A stretch of DNA of 35,385 bases from Flemingiibacterium sp045578725. GTDB lineage: Bacteria > Bacillota > Clostridia > Oscillospirales > CAG-272. A program made the position numbers and the translations under genes. The notes beneath the pieces were generated by a model. The model was given only the letters and a program-made list of their open reading frames with translations. It was not told where the DNA came from and ran no database searches. Shown here piece by piece: positions 1 through 8,715 of this stretch; the first letter of the stretch is position 1; each line of letters begins with the position of its first letter. The DNA lies in the NCBI GenBank assembly GCA_045578725.1, contig JAZNKS010000107.1, forward strand, positions 1 to 35,385, read 5' to 3'.

Positions 1-485
1 ACGCGCTGGTTACCCAGCAGCCCTTGGGCGGCAAGGCTCAGTTCGGCGGTCAGCGTTTCGGCGAAATGGAAGTTTGGGCTCTGGAGGCTTACGGCGCTGC
101 GTATACCCTGCAGGAGATCCTGACCGTTAAGTCCGACGATGTGACCGGCCGTGTCAAGACCTACGAAGCCATCGTCAAGGGACAGAACATCCCCACACCG
201 GGCGTTCCCGAGGCCTTCAAGGTTCTGGTCAAGGAGCTTCAGGCACTCGCACTCGATATCAAGGTTCTCGACAAGGAGGGCAATGTCATCGAGCTTGCAA
301 CGCTGGGTGAAGAGGATGATTTCGCTCCCACCTATGTATCCGATCCGGATATCGGCGAAAGTGTTGCCGATGAGGGCGAGCTGGAGGGCTTCTCTCCGGT
401 TGATGACGAAGAAATTGAAGCCTACGAAGAAGAAGACGAATTCGCCGACTTCGATATCGACGATGACTTCCCGGAAGAAGAGTAA
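1..485 (+). CDS. rpoB: RNA polymerase beta subunit, C-terminal fragment
   Basis: This is the 3' end of the gene for the beta subunit of RNA polymerase; the 5' part lies outside the window. The frame is open from base 3. The first residues, ALVTQQPLGGKAQFGGQRFG, and the following MEVWALEAYGAAYTLQEILT are the near-invariant C-terminal clamp region of bacterial RpoB. The protein ends in a long acidic tail rich in Glu and Asp (about the last 45 residues), longer than in many relatives; such tails vary between lineages. rpoC follows 50 bases later in the usual rpoB-rpoC order, with no terminator between them, so the two are presumably co-transcribed. The identification is secure; only the upstream extent is unknown. 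Confidence 0.97.
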   Translation, partial: ALVTQQPLGGKAQFGGQRFGEMEVWALEAYGAAYTLQEILTVKSDDVTGRVKTYEAIVKGQNIPTPGVPEAFKVLVKELQALALDIKVLDKEGNVIELATLGEEDDFAPTYVSDPDIGESVADEGELEGFSPVDDEEIEAYEEEDEFADFDIDDDFPEEE

Positions 486-535
486 TCCCCGTTACGATTA
501 CCATGATTGAATAATCAAGGAGCTAAAACAGTTAG

Positions 536-3500
536 ATGGAACGAAATGTATTTGATTCGATAAAAATCGGTCTGGCATCTCCTGATATGATAAGAAGCTG
601 GTCCTACGGCGAAGTCAAAAAGCCGGAGACCATCAACTACCGTACCCTGAAAGCCGAGCGCGACGGCCTGTTCTGCGAGCGCATCTTTGGTCCGACCAAG
701 GACTGGGAGTGTCTTTGCGGCAAGTACAAGCGCGTCCGCCACAAGGGCAAGATCTGCGAAAAGTGCGGTGTCGAGGTTACCACCAAGAAGGTCCGCCGCG
801 AGCGTATGGGCCACATTGAGCTGGCCGCTCCCGTTTCGCACATCTGGTATTTCCGCGCGATTCCTTCCCGTATGGGTCTGCTGCTCGACATCACGCCCCG
901 TCTTCTCGAGAAGGTACTCTATTTCGCAAGCTATATCGTAATCGATCCCGGAGCCACCTCGCTCACCAAGATGCAGCTGCTCAACGAGATCGAATACCAG
1001 GAGATGGTCGAAAAGTACGGCGCGGATTCCTTCCGTGTCGGAATGGGTGCCGAGGCTGTCAAGGAGCTTCTGGCCGAGCTTGATATCAACGAGCTTTCCC
1101 AGAGCCTGCACGCCGAGCTGGAACAGGCCTCCGGCCAGAAAAAAGTCCGCATCATCAAGCGTCTGGAGGTCGTCGAGGCCTTCCGCAAGTCGGGCAACAA
1201 GCCCGAATGGATGATCCTGGACGTTGTCCCGGTTATCCCGCCGGATATCCGTGCCATGGTTCAGCTGGACGGCGGACGCTTCGCCACCAGCGACCTGAAC
1301 GATCTCTACCGCCGCGTCATCAATCGCAACAACCGTCTGAAGAAGCTGATGGAGCTGTCGGCTCCCGACATCATTATCCGCAACGAGAAGCGTATGCTGC
1401 AGGAGGCTGTCGATGCCCTTATCGACAACGGCCGCCGCGGCAAGCCGGTCACCGGCCCCAACAACCGCCCGCTGAAGTCCCTCTCCGAGATGCTTCGCGG
1501 TAAGCAGGGCCGCTTCCGTCAGAATCTGCTGGGTAAGCGTGTTGACTATTCCGGCCGTTCGGTTATCGTCGTCGGTCCCGACCTGAAGATCTATCAGTGC
1601 GGTCTGCCGAAGGAAATGGCGCTGGAGCTCTTCAAGCCCTTCGTTATGAAGCGCCTGGTTGAAACCCAGAAGGCCACAAACATCAAGGACGCCAAGAAGA
1701 AGGTCGAAAAGGTTTCGGTCGAGGTCTGGGATGCCCTCGAAAACGTTATCAAGGAGCATCCGGTTCTTCTGAACCGCGCACCGACTCTGCACCGCCTGTC
1801 GATTCAGGCATTCGAGCCGATTCTGGTCGAAGGCCGTGCCATCAAGCTTCACCCGCTGGTTTGTACCGCATTCAACGCCGACTTCGACGGCGACCAGATG
1901 CCGGTTCACGTCCCGCTTTCCTCCGAGGCACAGGCTGAGGCACGCTTCCTCATGCTTTCTGCCAACAACCTGCTGAAGCCGGCGGACGGACGTTCCGTTA
2001 CCGTTCCTTCGCAGGATATGATCCTCGGTTCCTACTATCTGACCATCGACCGCGCCGGCGAGCCGGGCGAAGGCCATGTATTCCGCGACTTTGACGAAGC
2101 TGTTATGGCTTACGAAAACGGCCTGCTCGGTATGCACGCCGCTATCAAGGTCCGCGTTACCCGCGAGGTTAACGGCGTTGAATATACCCGCGTGATCGAT
2201 GCAACTCTCGGCCGTCTGATCTTCAACCGTCCGATCCCGCAGGATCTGGGCTTTGTTGACCGCAGCGACCCCGATCACATTCTGGATCTGGAAATCGCAT
2301 TCCCGACCAAGAAGAAGGATCTGGGTAAAATCATTGACTGCTGCATCAAGAAGCACGGTCCGTCCGTCACTGCACAGGTGCTGGATGCCATCAAGGCCAT
2401 GGGCTTCAAGTATTCCACCAAGTCGTCGCTCTCCATCTCGATTGCCGACATGACGATCCCGCCGGAAAAGTACACCATCGTATCCGAGGCCGAAAAGCAG
2501 GTTCTCGAGGTTATGAAGTACTTCCAGCGCGGCCGCCTGTCCGAGGATGAGCGTTATAAGAAGGTTATCGAAATCTGGGATCAGGCAACCAAGGACGTTG
2601 TCGCCGCCCTGCTTGAAAAGTTCGACCGCTACAACCCAATCAAGATGATGTCCGACTCGGGTGCCCGCGGTAACATCACGCAGATGCGTCAGCTGGCCGG
2701 TATGCGAGGCCTGATGTTCGCAACCAACGGTAAGACCATGGAAATGCCGATCAAGTCGAACTTCCGTGAAGGTCTTAACATTCTGGAATATTTCGTTGCA
2801 GCCCGCGGTGCCCGTAAGTCCCTGTCCGACACGGCTCTGAAGACCGCCGACTCCGGTTATCTGACCCGCCGTCTGGTTGATGTTTCGCAGGATGTGATCG
2901 TCCGCGAGGAGGACTGCGGAACCCGCCACGGTATCTGGGTATCCAAGATCGTGGACGGCAACGAAGTCATCGAACCGCTGAAGGACCGTTTGGTCGGCCG
3001 CTTCGTCATCGGCGATGTTGTTCATCCCGAGACCGGCGAGGTTATCGTTGCCGACAATACCATGATTACCGATGATCAGGCCGATGCCATCGTCAAGGCC
3101 GGCATTGAGCGTGTTCTCATCCGTACGATCCTCGAGTGCAAGGCAAAGCACGGCGTATGCTCGCATTGCTACGGTGCCGACCTTGCTTCCTCCAAGCCGG
3201 TTAACGTCGGTGAAGCAGTCGGTATCATCGCCGCTCAGTCGATCGGTGAGCCGGGTACTCAGCTTACGATGCGTACCTTCCACACCGGTGGTGTTGCGGG
3301 TGCAGATATCACCCAGGGTCTTCCCCGAGTCGAAGAGCTCTTCGAAGCCCGCCGTCCGAAGAAGACCGCAATTGTCGCCGAAAAGACCGGTATTGCCCGG
3401 ATCGCCGACAACAAACGTATTCACACCGTCACCATCACGCCGGAGGACGGCACCGAGGAACTGGTTTACACCATTCCGTTCGGAACCCGCCTGACCGTCG

Positions 3501-4114
3501 AGGACGGCATGGAGGTTGCCGCCGGAAAGGCGCTGACCGAAGGCTCGATCTGCCCGACGGATATCCTCCGCATCAACGGTCTGGATGCCGCCTACGATTA
3601 CATCATCCGCGAGGTTCAGAAGGTTTACCGTCTGCAGTCGGTTGAAGTAAACGATAAGCATATCGAAGTTATTGCCCGTCAGATGACCCGCAAGACCCGC
3701 ATCGAGGATGCCGGCGACACCACGCTGCTGGCCGGTTCCGTTGTGGATCTCCTCGAATTTGAGCGCGAGAACGATGCCGTTCAGAAGCGTATTGACAACG
3801 GCGAGTTGGATCTGCGTCTGGCAACCGGAGAGCCGGTGCTGCTTGGTATCACCAAGGCCGCACTCCTCACCGATTCCTTCCTGTCCGCCGCCTCCTTCCA
3901 GGAAACGACCAAGGTTCTCACCGAGGCCGCCATCAAGGGTAAGGTTGACAATCTGCTCGGTCTGAAGGAAAATGTCATCATCGGTAAGCTGATTCCTGCC
4001 GGTACCGGTATGGAATGCTATCGCAGCATTGAAATCGACAAAGCGGAAGATGCCGCTGCTGCTGCAGTCGTTGCCGCCGCTCCTGCTGCCGAGCCCGTTC
4101 CCGAAAACGCCTGA
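536..4114 (+). CDS. rpoC: DNA-directed RNA polymerase beta' subunit
   Basis: Largest catalytic subunit of RNA polymerase, complete at 1192 residues, a normal length for Firmicutes. The N-terminal zinc site is C59, C61, C74 and C77. The catalytic magnesium loop NADFDGDQM has its three aspartates at 449, 451 and 453. The second zinc site is C794, C868, C875 and C878, followed by the conserved segment GIIAAQSIGEPGTQLTMRTF that leads into the trigger loop. The C-terminus is an Ala-rich tail, unlikely to be essential. The start at 536 is supported by AAGGAG at 517-522. One oddity is that the residue after the catalytic NADFDGDQM is proline (codon 1901-1903) where I expect alanine. Codon use is strongly biased (mostly AAG for lysine), as expected for a highly expressed gene. 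Confidence 0.99.
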   Translation: MERNVFDSIKIGLASPDMIRSWSYGEVKKPETINYRTLKAERDGLFCERIFGPTKDWECLCGKYKRVRHKGKICEKCGVEVTTKKVRRERMGHIELAAPVSHIWYFRAIPSRMGLLLDITPRLLEKVLYFASYIVIDPGATSLTKMQLLNEIEYQEMVEKYGADSFRVGMGAEAVKELLAELDINELSQSLHAELEQASGQKKVRIIKRLEVVEAFRKSGNKPEWMILDVVPVIPPDIRAMVQLDGGRFATSDLNDLYRRVINRNNRLKKLMELSAPDIIIRNEKRMLQEAVDALIDNGRRGKPVTGPNNRPLKSLSEMLRGKQGRFRQNLLGKRVDYSGRSVIVVGPDLKIYQCGLPKEMALELFKPFVMKRLVETQKATNIKDAKKKVEKVSVEVWDALENVIKEHPVLLNRAPTLHRLSIQAFEPILVEGRAIKLHPLVCTAFNADFDGDQMPVHVPLSSEAQAEARFLMLSANNLLKPADGRSVTVPSQDMILGSYYLTIDRAGEPGEGHVFRDFDEAVMAYENGLLGMHAAIKVRVTREVNGVEYTRVIDATLGRLIFNRPIPQDLGFVDRSDPDHILDLEIAFPTKKKDLGKIIDCCIKKHGPSVTAQVLDAIKAMGFKYSTKSSLSISIADMTIPPEKYTIVSEAEKQVLEVMKYFQRGRLSEDERYKKVIEIWDQATKDVVAALLEKFDRYNPIKMMSDSGARGNITQMRQLAGMRGLMFATNGKTMEMPIKSNFREGLNILEYFVAARGARKSLSDTALKTADSGYLTRRLVDVSQDVIVREEDCGTRHGIWVSKIVDGNEVIEPLKDRLVGRFVIGDVVHPETGEVIVADNTMITDDQADAIVKAGIERVLIRTILECKAKHGVCSHCYGADLASSKPVNVGEAVGIIAAQSIGEPGTQLTMRTFHTGGVAGADITQGLPRVEELFEARRPKKTAIVAEKTGIARIADNKRIHTVTITPEDGTEELVYTIPFGTRLTVEDGMEVAAGKALTEGSICPTDILRINGLDAAYDYIIREVQKVYRLQSVEVNDKHIEVIARQMTRKTRIEDAGDTTLLAGSVVDLLEFERENDAVQKRIDNGELDLRLATGEPVLLGITKAALLTDSFLSAASFQETTKVLTEAAIKGKVDNLLGLKENVIIGKLIPAGTGMECYRSIEIDKAEDAAAAAVVAAAPAAEPVPENA

Positions 4115-4129
4115 ATTCCCAAACACAAG

Positions 4130-4164
4130 AAAGAACCGGACGAATAATCGTCCGGTTCTTTTCA
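4130..4164. terminator. Bidirectional intrinsic terminator after rpoC
   Basis: A perfect 13-bp stem (4130-4142 with 4149-4161, left arm AAAGAACCGGACG) closes a 6-base AATAAT loop and ends in a short T run. The flanking A's on the left give a T run in the other orientation too. It lies between the convergent rpoC and serine hydrolase genes and can end both transcripts. Confidence 0.9.
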
Positions 4165-4171
4165 TATGTTT

Positions 4172-5635
4172 TTACCGATGGCCGACGGCCGTACCGTGAT
4201 ATTCGTCGAGAAAATCTTCGGCGGCCTTGACCATATTCAAGCGGACCGAATCCCCGTCGAACCTGAACTCGGCCCAGAAGTTGCCGAAATACTCATCGAT
4301 CAGCTGAACACGGAGAGAGAGCGTATTGGCATCCTTCCAGGCACCGGAAGCCGCACATCTGTAGCGGTGACCGGGGCTGGTGACCGATCCGACATCCATC
4401 GAATAGCCGGTCTGCGGGAAAAGGCCGTAGACATTGTCACCGAACCCGAAGGGAAGCGACTTATCGCCCTGTGCGTTGGTGTAATCAAAGCGGCCGCCGG
4501 CCTCATCAAAGGTCAGCTTGAAGCGGGTGATGCCCATGGGGTTCTCTTCCAGCGTGTATTCCGCGCCGCTGATTTTTTCTGCCATCGGCGAGGACAGCGC
4601 TCCGACGGCTGTTGCCAGCTTGAGGGAAGAAGCGTACGCAAGGAGCTTGGCGTGATCACCGGACTCCGGCAGAGGCGCGTCCTGCGTTTCGGATACAACG
4701 GCATCATAGAAGCCCTTAATCAGCAGATTGGCACCGTCGGTCCGGCCCTGATTGTCGCCGTTGGTGACAAAGATCAGATCCTTTTCGGGTACACAGACAG
4801 CAAACTGGCAGCCCATACCGTTGAAATAGAAACCCTTGCCGTAGGTAATCCAGAACTGATAGCCATATCCCTGCTTTTCCGGATGCGCCGTGTCGGGATC
4901 GCCGGTCGAAATCTTCCATGAGGTCGCCTCGCGCATATAGTCGGCATCCAGAAGCTGCTCACCGTCCCAGCTGCCGCCGTTGAGGCAGAAGCGGGCGGTC
5001 AGCAGAAGATCCCTCGGCGTTGCCAAAAGAGCGGAATCGCCCCAGGAATGGCCGCCCGGGCAATGCAGGAAATGCGCGCCCTGCGATACGCCGATTTTAT
5101 CAAACAACTTCATACGCAGATAGGCCAGCAGGGACATTCCCGTCAGCCGCTCCACCAGCGCACCCATAATGAAGGATCCCTCGCTGTCATAAGCAAAGAC
5201 CGTTCCGGGCGTGTGAGTCGGGCGATTGCCCTCAAAATAATGGCGGACACGGTCGGGACACCGATCGGCAAACCAGTTGGAAGGCAGCCGCGCCGTTGCC
5301 ATCATCAGCATATGGCGGATAGTCTGACTGCGCACGTTTTCATCGGTCACATCGGCGCTTTCCTCGGGAAAATACTTTACAATCGGATCATCCAGATTTA
5401 GCAGACCGTCCTGCAGGCAAAACCCGATGGCAAGGGAAACAAAGCTCTTGGTCACCGAATACATCCGGTGAAGATAATCCTTATGGAAGGGCGGAACATA
5501 GTGCTCAAACAGAATCTGATTGCCTCGTGCGATCAGAATATCGTGAGTCGCCAGATGATTCTCCTCCAGCGAGGCAAGGAATTTGTGAATGGCAGAGCTG
5601 GGAATACCCGCCTGCTCGGGTGTACAGGTTGTCAT
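4172..5635 (-). CDS. Serine hydrolase of the beta-lactamase/DD-peptidase fold (class C-like)
   Basis: 487-residue member of the beta-lactamase family of serine hydrolases (EstB/class C-like). The nucleophile motif S-x-x-K is S60-V-T-K63 in the context MYSVTKSFVS. The second motif appears as Y149-D-S151, where class C enzymes have Y-x-N. About 150 further residues follow the catalytic domain and look like the beta-rich C-terminal domain seen in many of these proteins. There is no signal peptide, so it should act in the cytoplasm, which argues against a classical penicillin-binding protein or secreted beta-lactamase. The substrate cannot be read from sequence; esters or small peptides are plausible. 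The start is supported by GGAGG at 5643-5647 (reverse strand) and a near-consensus promoter upstream. It is transcribed alone, divergent from the zinc-ribbon gene. Confidence 0.85.
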   Translation of the reverse strand: MTTCTPEQAGIPSSAIHKFLASLEENHLATHDILIARGNQILFEHYVPPFHKDYLHRMYSVTKSFVSLAIGFCLQDGLLNLDDPIVKYFPEESADVTDENVRSQTIRHMLMMATARLPSNWFADRCPDRVRHYFEGNRPTHTPGTVFAYDSEGSFIMGALVERLTGMSLLAYLRMKLFDKIGVSQGAHFLHCPGGHSWGDSALLATPRDLLLTARFCLNGGSWDGEQLLDADYMREATSWKISTGDPDTAHPEKQGYGYQFWITYGKGFYFNGMGCQFAVCVPEKDLIFVTNGDNQGRTDGANLLIKGFYDAVVSETQDAPLPESGDHAKLLAYASSLKLATAVGALSSPMAEKISGAEYTLEENPMGITRFKLTFDEAGGRFDYTNAQGDKSLPFGFGDNVYGLFPQTGYSMDVGSVTSPGHRYRCAASGAWKDANTLSLRVQLIDEYFGNFWAEFRFDGDSVRLNMVKAAEDFLDEYHGTAVGHR

Positions 5636-5659
5636 AGGAATGCCTCCTTTTTTTGTTAC

Positions 5660-5688
5660 AGTATAAACCCAAACCGGTTGCTTGTCAA
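5660..5688 (-). promoter_or_regulatory. Promoter of the serine hydrolase gene
   Basis: On the minus strand, TTGACA (5688-5683) is followed by a 17-base spacer and TATACT (5665-5660). The -35 box is a perfect match and the -10 is 5 of 6. It lies about 25 bases upstream of the start codon. Confidence 0.85.
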
Positions 5689-5726
5689 GAAATAAGAAGT
5701 ATTTATGTCGGATTTATAAAATCTTA

Positions 5727-5756
5727 TTGACAAAATGTCGATTTGTGTGCTATAAT
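5727..5756 (+). promoter_or_regulatory. Promoter of the zinc-ribbon membrane protein gene
   Basis: TTGACA (5727-5732) and TATAAT (5751-5756) are both perfect. The 18-base spacer ends in TGTGC, giving an extended -10. The start codon is about 70 bases downstream. Confidence 0.85.
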
Positions 5757-5825
5757 ATTGGGTAGCAAATGCAGAAAATCTGCTCACGCGGGAAACCGCA
5801 AATATATCTAACGGAGGAATTTATC

Positions 5826-6380
5826 ATGGTAAAGTGCCCGCATTGCGGCATGGAGCTTGCTGACGACGCAAAATTCTGCGCCGGCTGCGGTGAAAAGCTC
5901 GAAGCTGCACAGACTGCATCCGAAGCTCCCAAGACGGAAGCCAAGGCTGCCCCCCAGGCTGAGTTCGACCTCAGCGACAAAATCAAGGAATTCAACAACA
6001 CTGAGGATACCACTGACCAGTTCGATGCCAAAGACATCGCCGACAACAAGGTTATGGCCGTTCTGGCGTACCTGTCCTGGCTGGTTCTGATCCCGCTGTT
6101 CGCGGCTTCCAAGTCCAAGTTCGCCCGCTTCCACGTCAACCAGGGTCTGGTTCTGGCTATCGTTGAAATCGCATGGGGCGTACTCTCCTCGATCGTTGTT
6201 TCGATCCTCGGCGCCATCCTCGGCATCGTAGGTCTGGGCGGCATCATCGCAGCGCTGAGCCTGGTTCTGAACCTGGTCAACCTGCTCTTCTTCATTCTCT
6301 CGATCCTCGGCATCGTCAATGCTGTTCAGGGCCGTGCAAAGAAGCTCCCCCTCATCGGCGGTATCACGCTGATCAAATAA
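5826..6380 (+). CDS. Zinc-ribbon membrane protein (DUF4870-like)
   Basis: 184-residue protein beginning with a four-cysteine zinc ribbon (C4, C7, C18, C21, in the form CPHCGMEL...FCAGCGEKL). A linker rich in Ala, Glu and Lys follows to about residue 70, and then three to four hydrophobic segments from about 75 to 175. The segment around YLSWLVLIPLFAASKSKFARF, followed by HVNQGL, resembles the DUF4870/TM2-like small membrane proteins, in which a ribbon is often fused to the N-terminus. The function of this family is not known to me. I chose the ATG at 5826 because GGAGG at 5813-5817 is well placed and the protein then starts exactly at the ribbon; upstream in-frame starts lack such support. 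It is a single-gene unit between its own promoter and terminator. Confidence 0.8.
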   Translation: MVKCPHCGMELADDAKFCAGCGEKLEAAQTASEAPKTEAKAAPQAEFDLSDKIKEFNNTEDTTDQFDAKDIADNKVMAVLAYLSWLVLIPLFAASKSKFARFHVNQGLVLAIVEIAWGVLSSIVVSILGAILGIVGLGGIIAALSLVLNLVNLLFFILSILGIVNAVQGRAKKLPLIGGITLIK

Positions 6381-6390
6381 TCTCGGATAA

Positions 6391-6426
6391 AAGAAGCTGC
6401 CGCCAGTTGGCGACAGCTTCTTTTTT
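6391..6426. terminator. Bidirectional intrinsic terminator
   Basis: A 14-bp stem with one C/A mismatch (6391-6404 with 6409-6422) and an AGTT loop is followed by T's on the plus strand and by a T run on the minus strand. It serves the convergent zinc-ribbon and metallophosphoesterase genes and overlaps the latter's stop codon. Confidence 0.88.
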
Positions 6427-7285
6427 ATTCACCACTTGGAAGCAGCTCCAGGATTACCAGCTCCGGACGGTTGAAAATCCGTGGAACGGGTGTGGTTTCC
6501 CGCGCCAGGCCCCGGCTGACAATCATCGTCTGATCGCCAGAATCGTACCGCCCGCCCGCATAGCGGGGGAACAGCCCCTGATGGGGAGCATACAGACCGT
6601 TGAGCAGGCCGGGAATCCGCCATTGTCCGCCGTGCGCGTGACCGCAGAGCACCAGATCGTAGGGAAGACGGCGATACATCTCCGCGCGCTCCGGCCGATG
6701 GGACAGCAGGATGGCGAAATTCTCTTTTGGCAGATCTTCGCATACCGACACCAGCTGGTCTTGCCACAGCTCCCGGTCGGGATCGTCCAGCCCGCCGATT
6801 GTCAGCGTTGTCGCGCCGACGGTGAAGGCAGCTGTATCGCCGGACAGCACCGTAATACCGCACCCCTTCAGCGTTTCCAGAATCATTTCCGCCTCGCCGC
6901 TCCAGATTTCATGGTTGCCCGTGACATAGAAGCAGGGCCACCGCTTGGCGGCAATTGCCGTGAATTCAAACGCACGGTCATGAGGCATAACATCATCGAA
7001 AATATCGCCGACCAGCAAAAGCGCATCCGGATCGGCGGCTTCGATAGCCGAAACCAGCTCCGATGCTCCCTCACCGTAATCGCAGGAATGATAATCCGTC
7101 ACCAGCGCCAGCCGCACCGGATCGGTAATTTTTGCTGAAGTGAGGGTATAGCACACCGTATGGATGCTGTCATCCAAGGCAATCGGAAGCAGAATCAGAA
7201 CAGCCGCCAGCGCAAGAAGCAGAAACGCCGTCAGAATCCGCCGCCGGACCGACCATCCGGCAATCCGCGAAAAAGGGCGGATCAT
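6425..7285 (-). CDS. Membrane-anchored calcineurin-like metallophosphoesterase
   Basis: 286-residue phosphoesterase with one N-terminal membrane segment (about residues 17-37); the catalytic domain is probably outside the membrane. The metal-binding signature is complete and in order: D64-x-H66, GDIFDD with D94, GNHE with N124 and H125, H196 in LLSHRPE, and GHAH with H216 and H218. This layout matches the YkuE/YaeI-type group, some of which act on lipid A precursors or other phosphoesters; the substrate here is unknown. The ATG at 7285 overlaps the stop of the upstream PHP gene by four bases (ATGA), so the two are translationally coupled. The context suggests a phosphate-ester scavenging pair, but that is inference. 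Confidence 0.88.
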   Translation of the reverse strand: MIRPFSRIAGWSVRRRILTAFLLLALAAVLILLPIALDDSIHTVCYTLTSAKITDPVRLALVTDYHSCDYGEGASELVSAIEAADPDALLLVGDIFDDVMPHDRAFEFTAIAAKRWPCFYVTGNHEIWSGEAEMILETLKGCGITVLSGDTAAFTVGATTLTIGGLDDPDRELWQDQLVSVCEDLPKENFAILLSHRPERAEMYRRLPYDLVLCGHAHGGQWRIPGLLNGLYAPHQGLFPRYAGGRYDSGDQTMIVSRGLARETTPVPRIFNRPELVILELLPSGE

Positions 7286-8580
7286 CGGCCGAAGTACCGA
7301 TCGGCAAACCGATCAACGGTATGGGCGCGGGCCGCAAGCAGATCGGCCGCACCTTCCGCACCGAGCAGATACTCGCGCATCAGCTGGCCTTCGATCATGC
7401 AGAGCCGCTGGGTACGCGGGAAATAATTCTCGCACAGGAAGCGGGCATAGCGCATATAACGAAGCTCACCGTAAACGCCGAAATTACCGGAATCCTCATA
7501 GCGCTCCACAGCCGCGCTTCGCCCGGCACGGATGGCATCCATAATATCCTCCTTCTTGCGGGAGGCGGCGAAAACGATCGAATATTTGCGATTGAACCAA
7601 CCGCTGTTGATGGTTCCATGCGAATCGGAAGCGCCGAGCACGGGAATCGTGAGCCGCTTGCCCCGCTTTTCGCGGTACAGCTCCCGGATATGATAATAAT
7701 ACTGCGTCTGCAGATTGTTTTCGTGGGCTGACTGACCGCCGATCAGTTCAAAGGCATCGAAGACATCGTTCATAAAGAGCGCCTCCGAGACAGCATCCGG
7801 CACGTTGTAGACATCCCAGATCCAGAAGGGATGCGGGAAAATCGAAAGGCCGCCGGCCCGCTTGATCTGCCCGGCACACCAGAGCGCCGAGGCATAGACA
7901 AAGCGATCCTTCTCATCCGTCAGCGGAATCTTTGCCGTCCGATCGATATAAGCAACATCGCGCAGGAAGGCATCCTTGTCGCTCCGGAAGATTTCGTTGA
8001 CGCTGTAATCGCCGCCAAGGTGCACAATGTGCAGATAGGTATCCGGCGAATGGACCTCCTCGCCCGTCATCTGTGTCATGCCGAGCGGAATATCCCGATA
8101 GGCATCGATGGCCTCCAGCGACGGCTCATAGCGGTGATGATCGGTCAGCGCCATAAAATCAAAGCCGGCCTCGCGGTAGGATGCGGCAACAACGGCGGGC
8201 GTTTCCTTGCCGTCCGAGCGGCAGGAATGGACGTGCGTGTCGCCCTTCAGCGGGCGCATGGCATACAGATCGCCCTCCAGCGCATAGACCGAGAGCTGGC
8301 AGATCCGGGTGTCGCCGGAGAAAACGCGGAGAAAATATTCCTCCTCACGATCAAATGTATAATAGCAGGTCAGCTTACCGTCAGATGCCTCTGCCTTCAC
8401 CGTCACCGCCTCCGTATCAAAGCGGATAGTATTGCGGGTCAGGGGCATAAAGCGGACGGTGTAGGCTCCGTCATCGGAAAAAGCATAGCGGGAATCCAGC
8501 GCCGTCACCGTAATCCGGGTCCGGACACCGACACGGAAAACCGACGGTTCGGCATAATACTGCCAGAGTTCGTTCTTCAT
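7282..8580 (-). CDS. PHP-domain hydrolase, CehA/McbA family-like
   Basis: 432-residue protein. Residues 1-105 form a beta-rich N-terminal domain. From about 110 there is a PHP (polymerase and histidinol phosphatase) metal-dependent phosphoesterase domain: H116 and H118 in GDTHVHSCRSDG, D123, the ALTDHH motif at 144-149, E175, H250 in FPHP, and D319 and H321 in ASDSHG. The combination resembles the CehA/McbA group of PHP hydrolases, which includes esterases and phosphoesterases. The start is the ATG at 8580, chosen for GGAGG at 8587-8591 (reverse) and because the protein then begins just before the conserved domain; the open frame extends upstream only through the promoter. There is no signal peptide, so it is probably cytoplasmic. 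It is first in a two-gene unit with the phosphoesterase. Confidence 0.83.
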   Translation of the reverse strand: MKNELWQYYAEPSVFRVGVRTRITVTALDSRYAFSDDGAYTVRFMPLTRNTIRFDTEAVTVKAEASDGKLTCYYTFDREEEYFLRVFSGDTRICQLSVYALEGDLYAMRPLKGDTHVHSCRSDGKETPAVVAASYREAGFDFMALTDHHRYEPSLEAIDAYRDIPLGMTQMTGEEVHSPDTYLHIVHLGGDYSVNEIFRSDKDAFLRDVAYIDRTAKIPLTDEKDRFVYASALWCAGQIKRAGGLSIFPHPFWIWDVYNVPDAVSEALFMNDVFDAFELIGGQSAHENNLQTQYYYHIRELYREKRGKRLTIPVLGASDSHGTINSGWFNRKYSIVFAASRKKEDIMDAIRAGRSAAVERYEDSGNFGVYGELRYMRYARFLCENYFPRTQRLCMIEGQLMREYLLGAEGAADLLAARAHTVDRFADRYFGR

Positions 8581-8610
8581 GGGAAACCTCCGGGAAATGA
8601 ATTTGTATTC

Positions 8611-8639
8611 ATTATACCCCTGCGGCAGGGGATTGTCAA
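8611..8639 (-). promoter_or_regulatory. Perfect-consensus promoter of the PHP operon, with a palindromic spacer
   Basis: On the minus strand TTGACA (8639-8634), a 17-base spacer and TATAAT (8616-8611) match the vegetative consensus exactly. The spacer contains the dyad CCCCTGCGGCAGGGG (plus-strand reading, 8617-8631), with 6-bp arms around three bases. A protein bound there would block polymerase. Confidence 0.9.
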
Positions 8640-8667
8640 GAAAAACCGAAAAATTCACATGAAACAT

Positions 8668-8696
8668 TTGACATGGATACCCGATTGTGATATAAT
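8668..8696 (+). promoter_or_regulatory. Perfect-consensus promoter of the decarboxylase gene
   Basis: TTGACA (8668-8673), a 17-base spacer ending TGTGA, and TATAAT (8691-8696). Both hexamers are exact and the -10 is extended. Only 28 bases separate this -35 from that of the divergent PHP promoter. Confidence 0.92.
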
Positions 8697-8715
8697 AAAG
8701 CAGGAATGAACATAT

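Noticed and set aside
515..4165. A 1216-codon open frame on the minus strand opposite rpoC
   Set aside because: It mirrors the rpoC coding strand, has no family features, and results from biased codon use in a highly expressed gene. rpoC on the plus strand is certain.
4172..5635. The serine hydrolase as an antibiotic-resistance beta-lactamase
   Set aside because: No signal peptide, Y-D-S in place of Y-x-N, and a C-terminal extension. It shares the fold only, and nothing shows beta-lactam hydrolysis.
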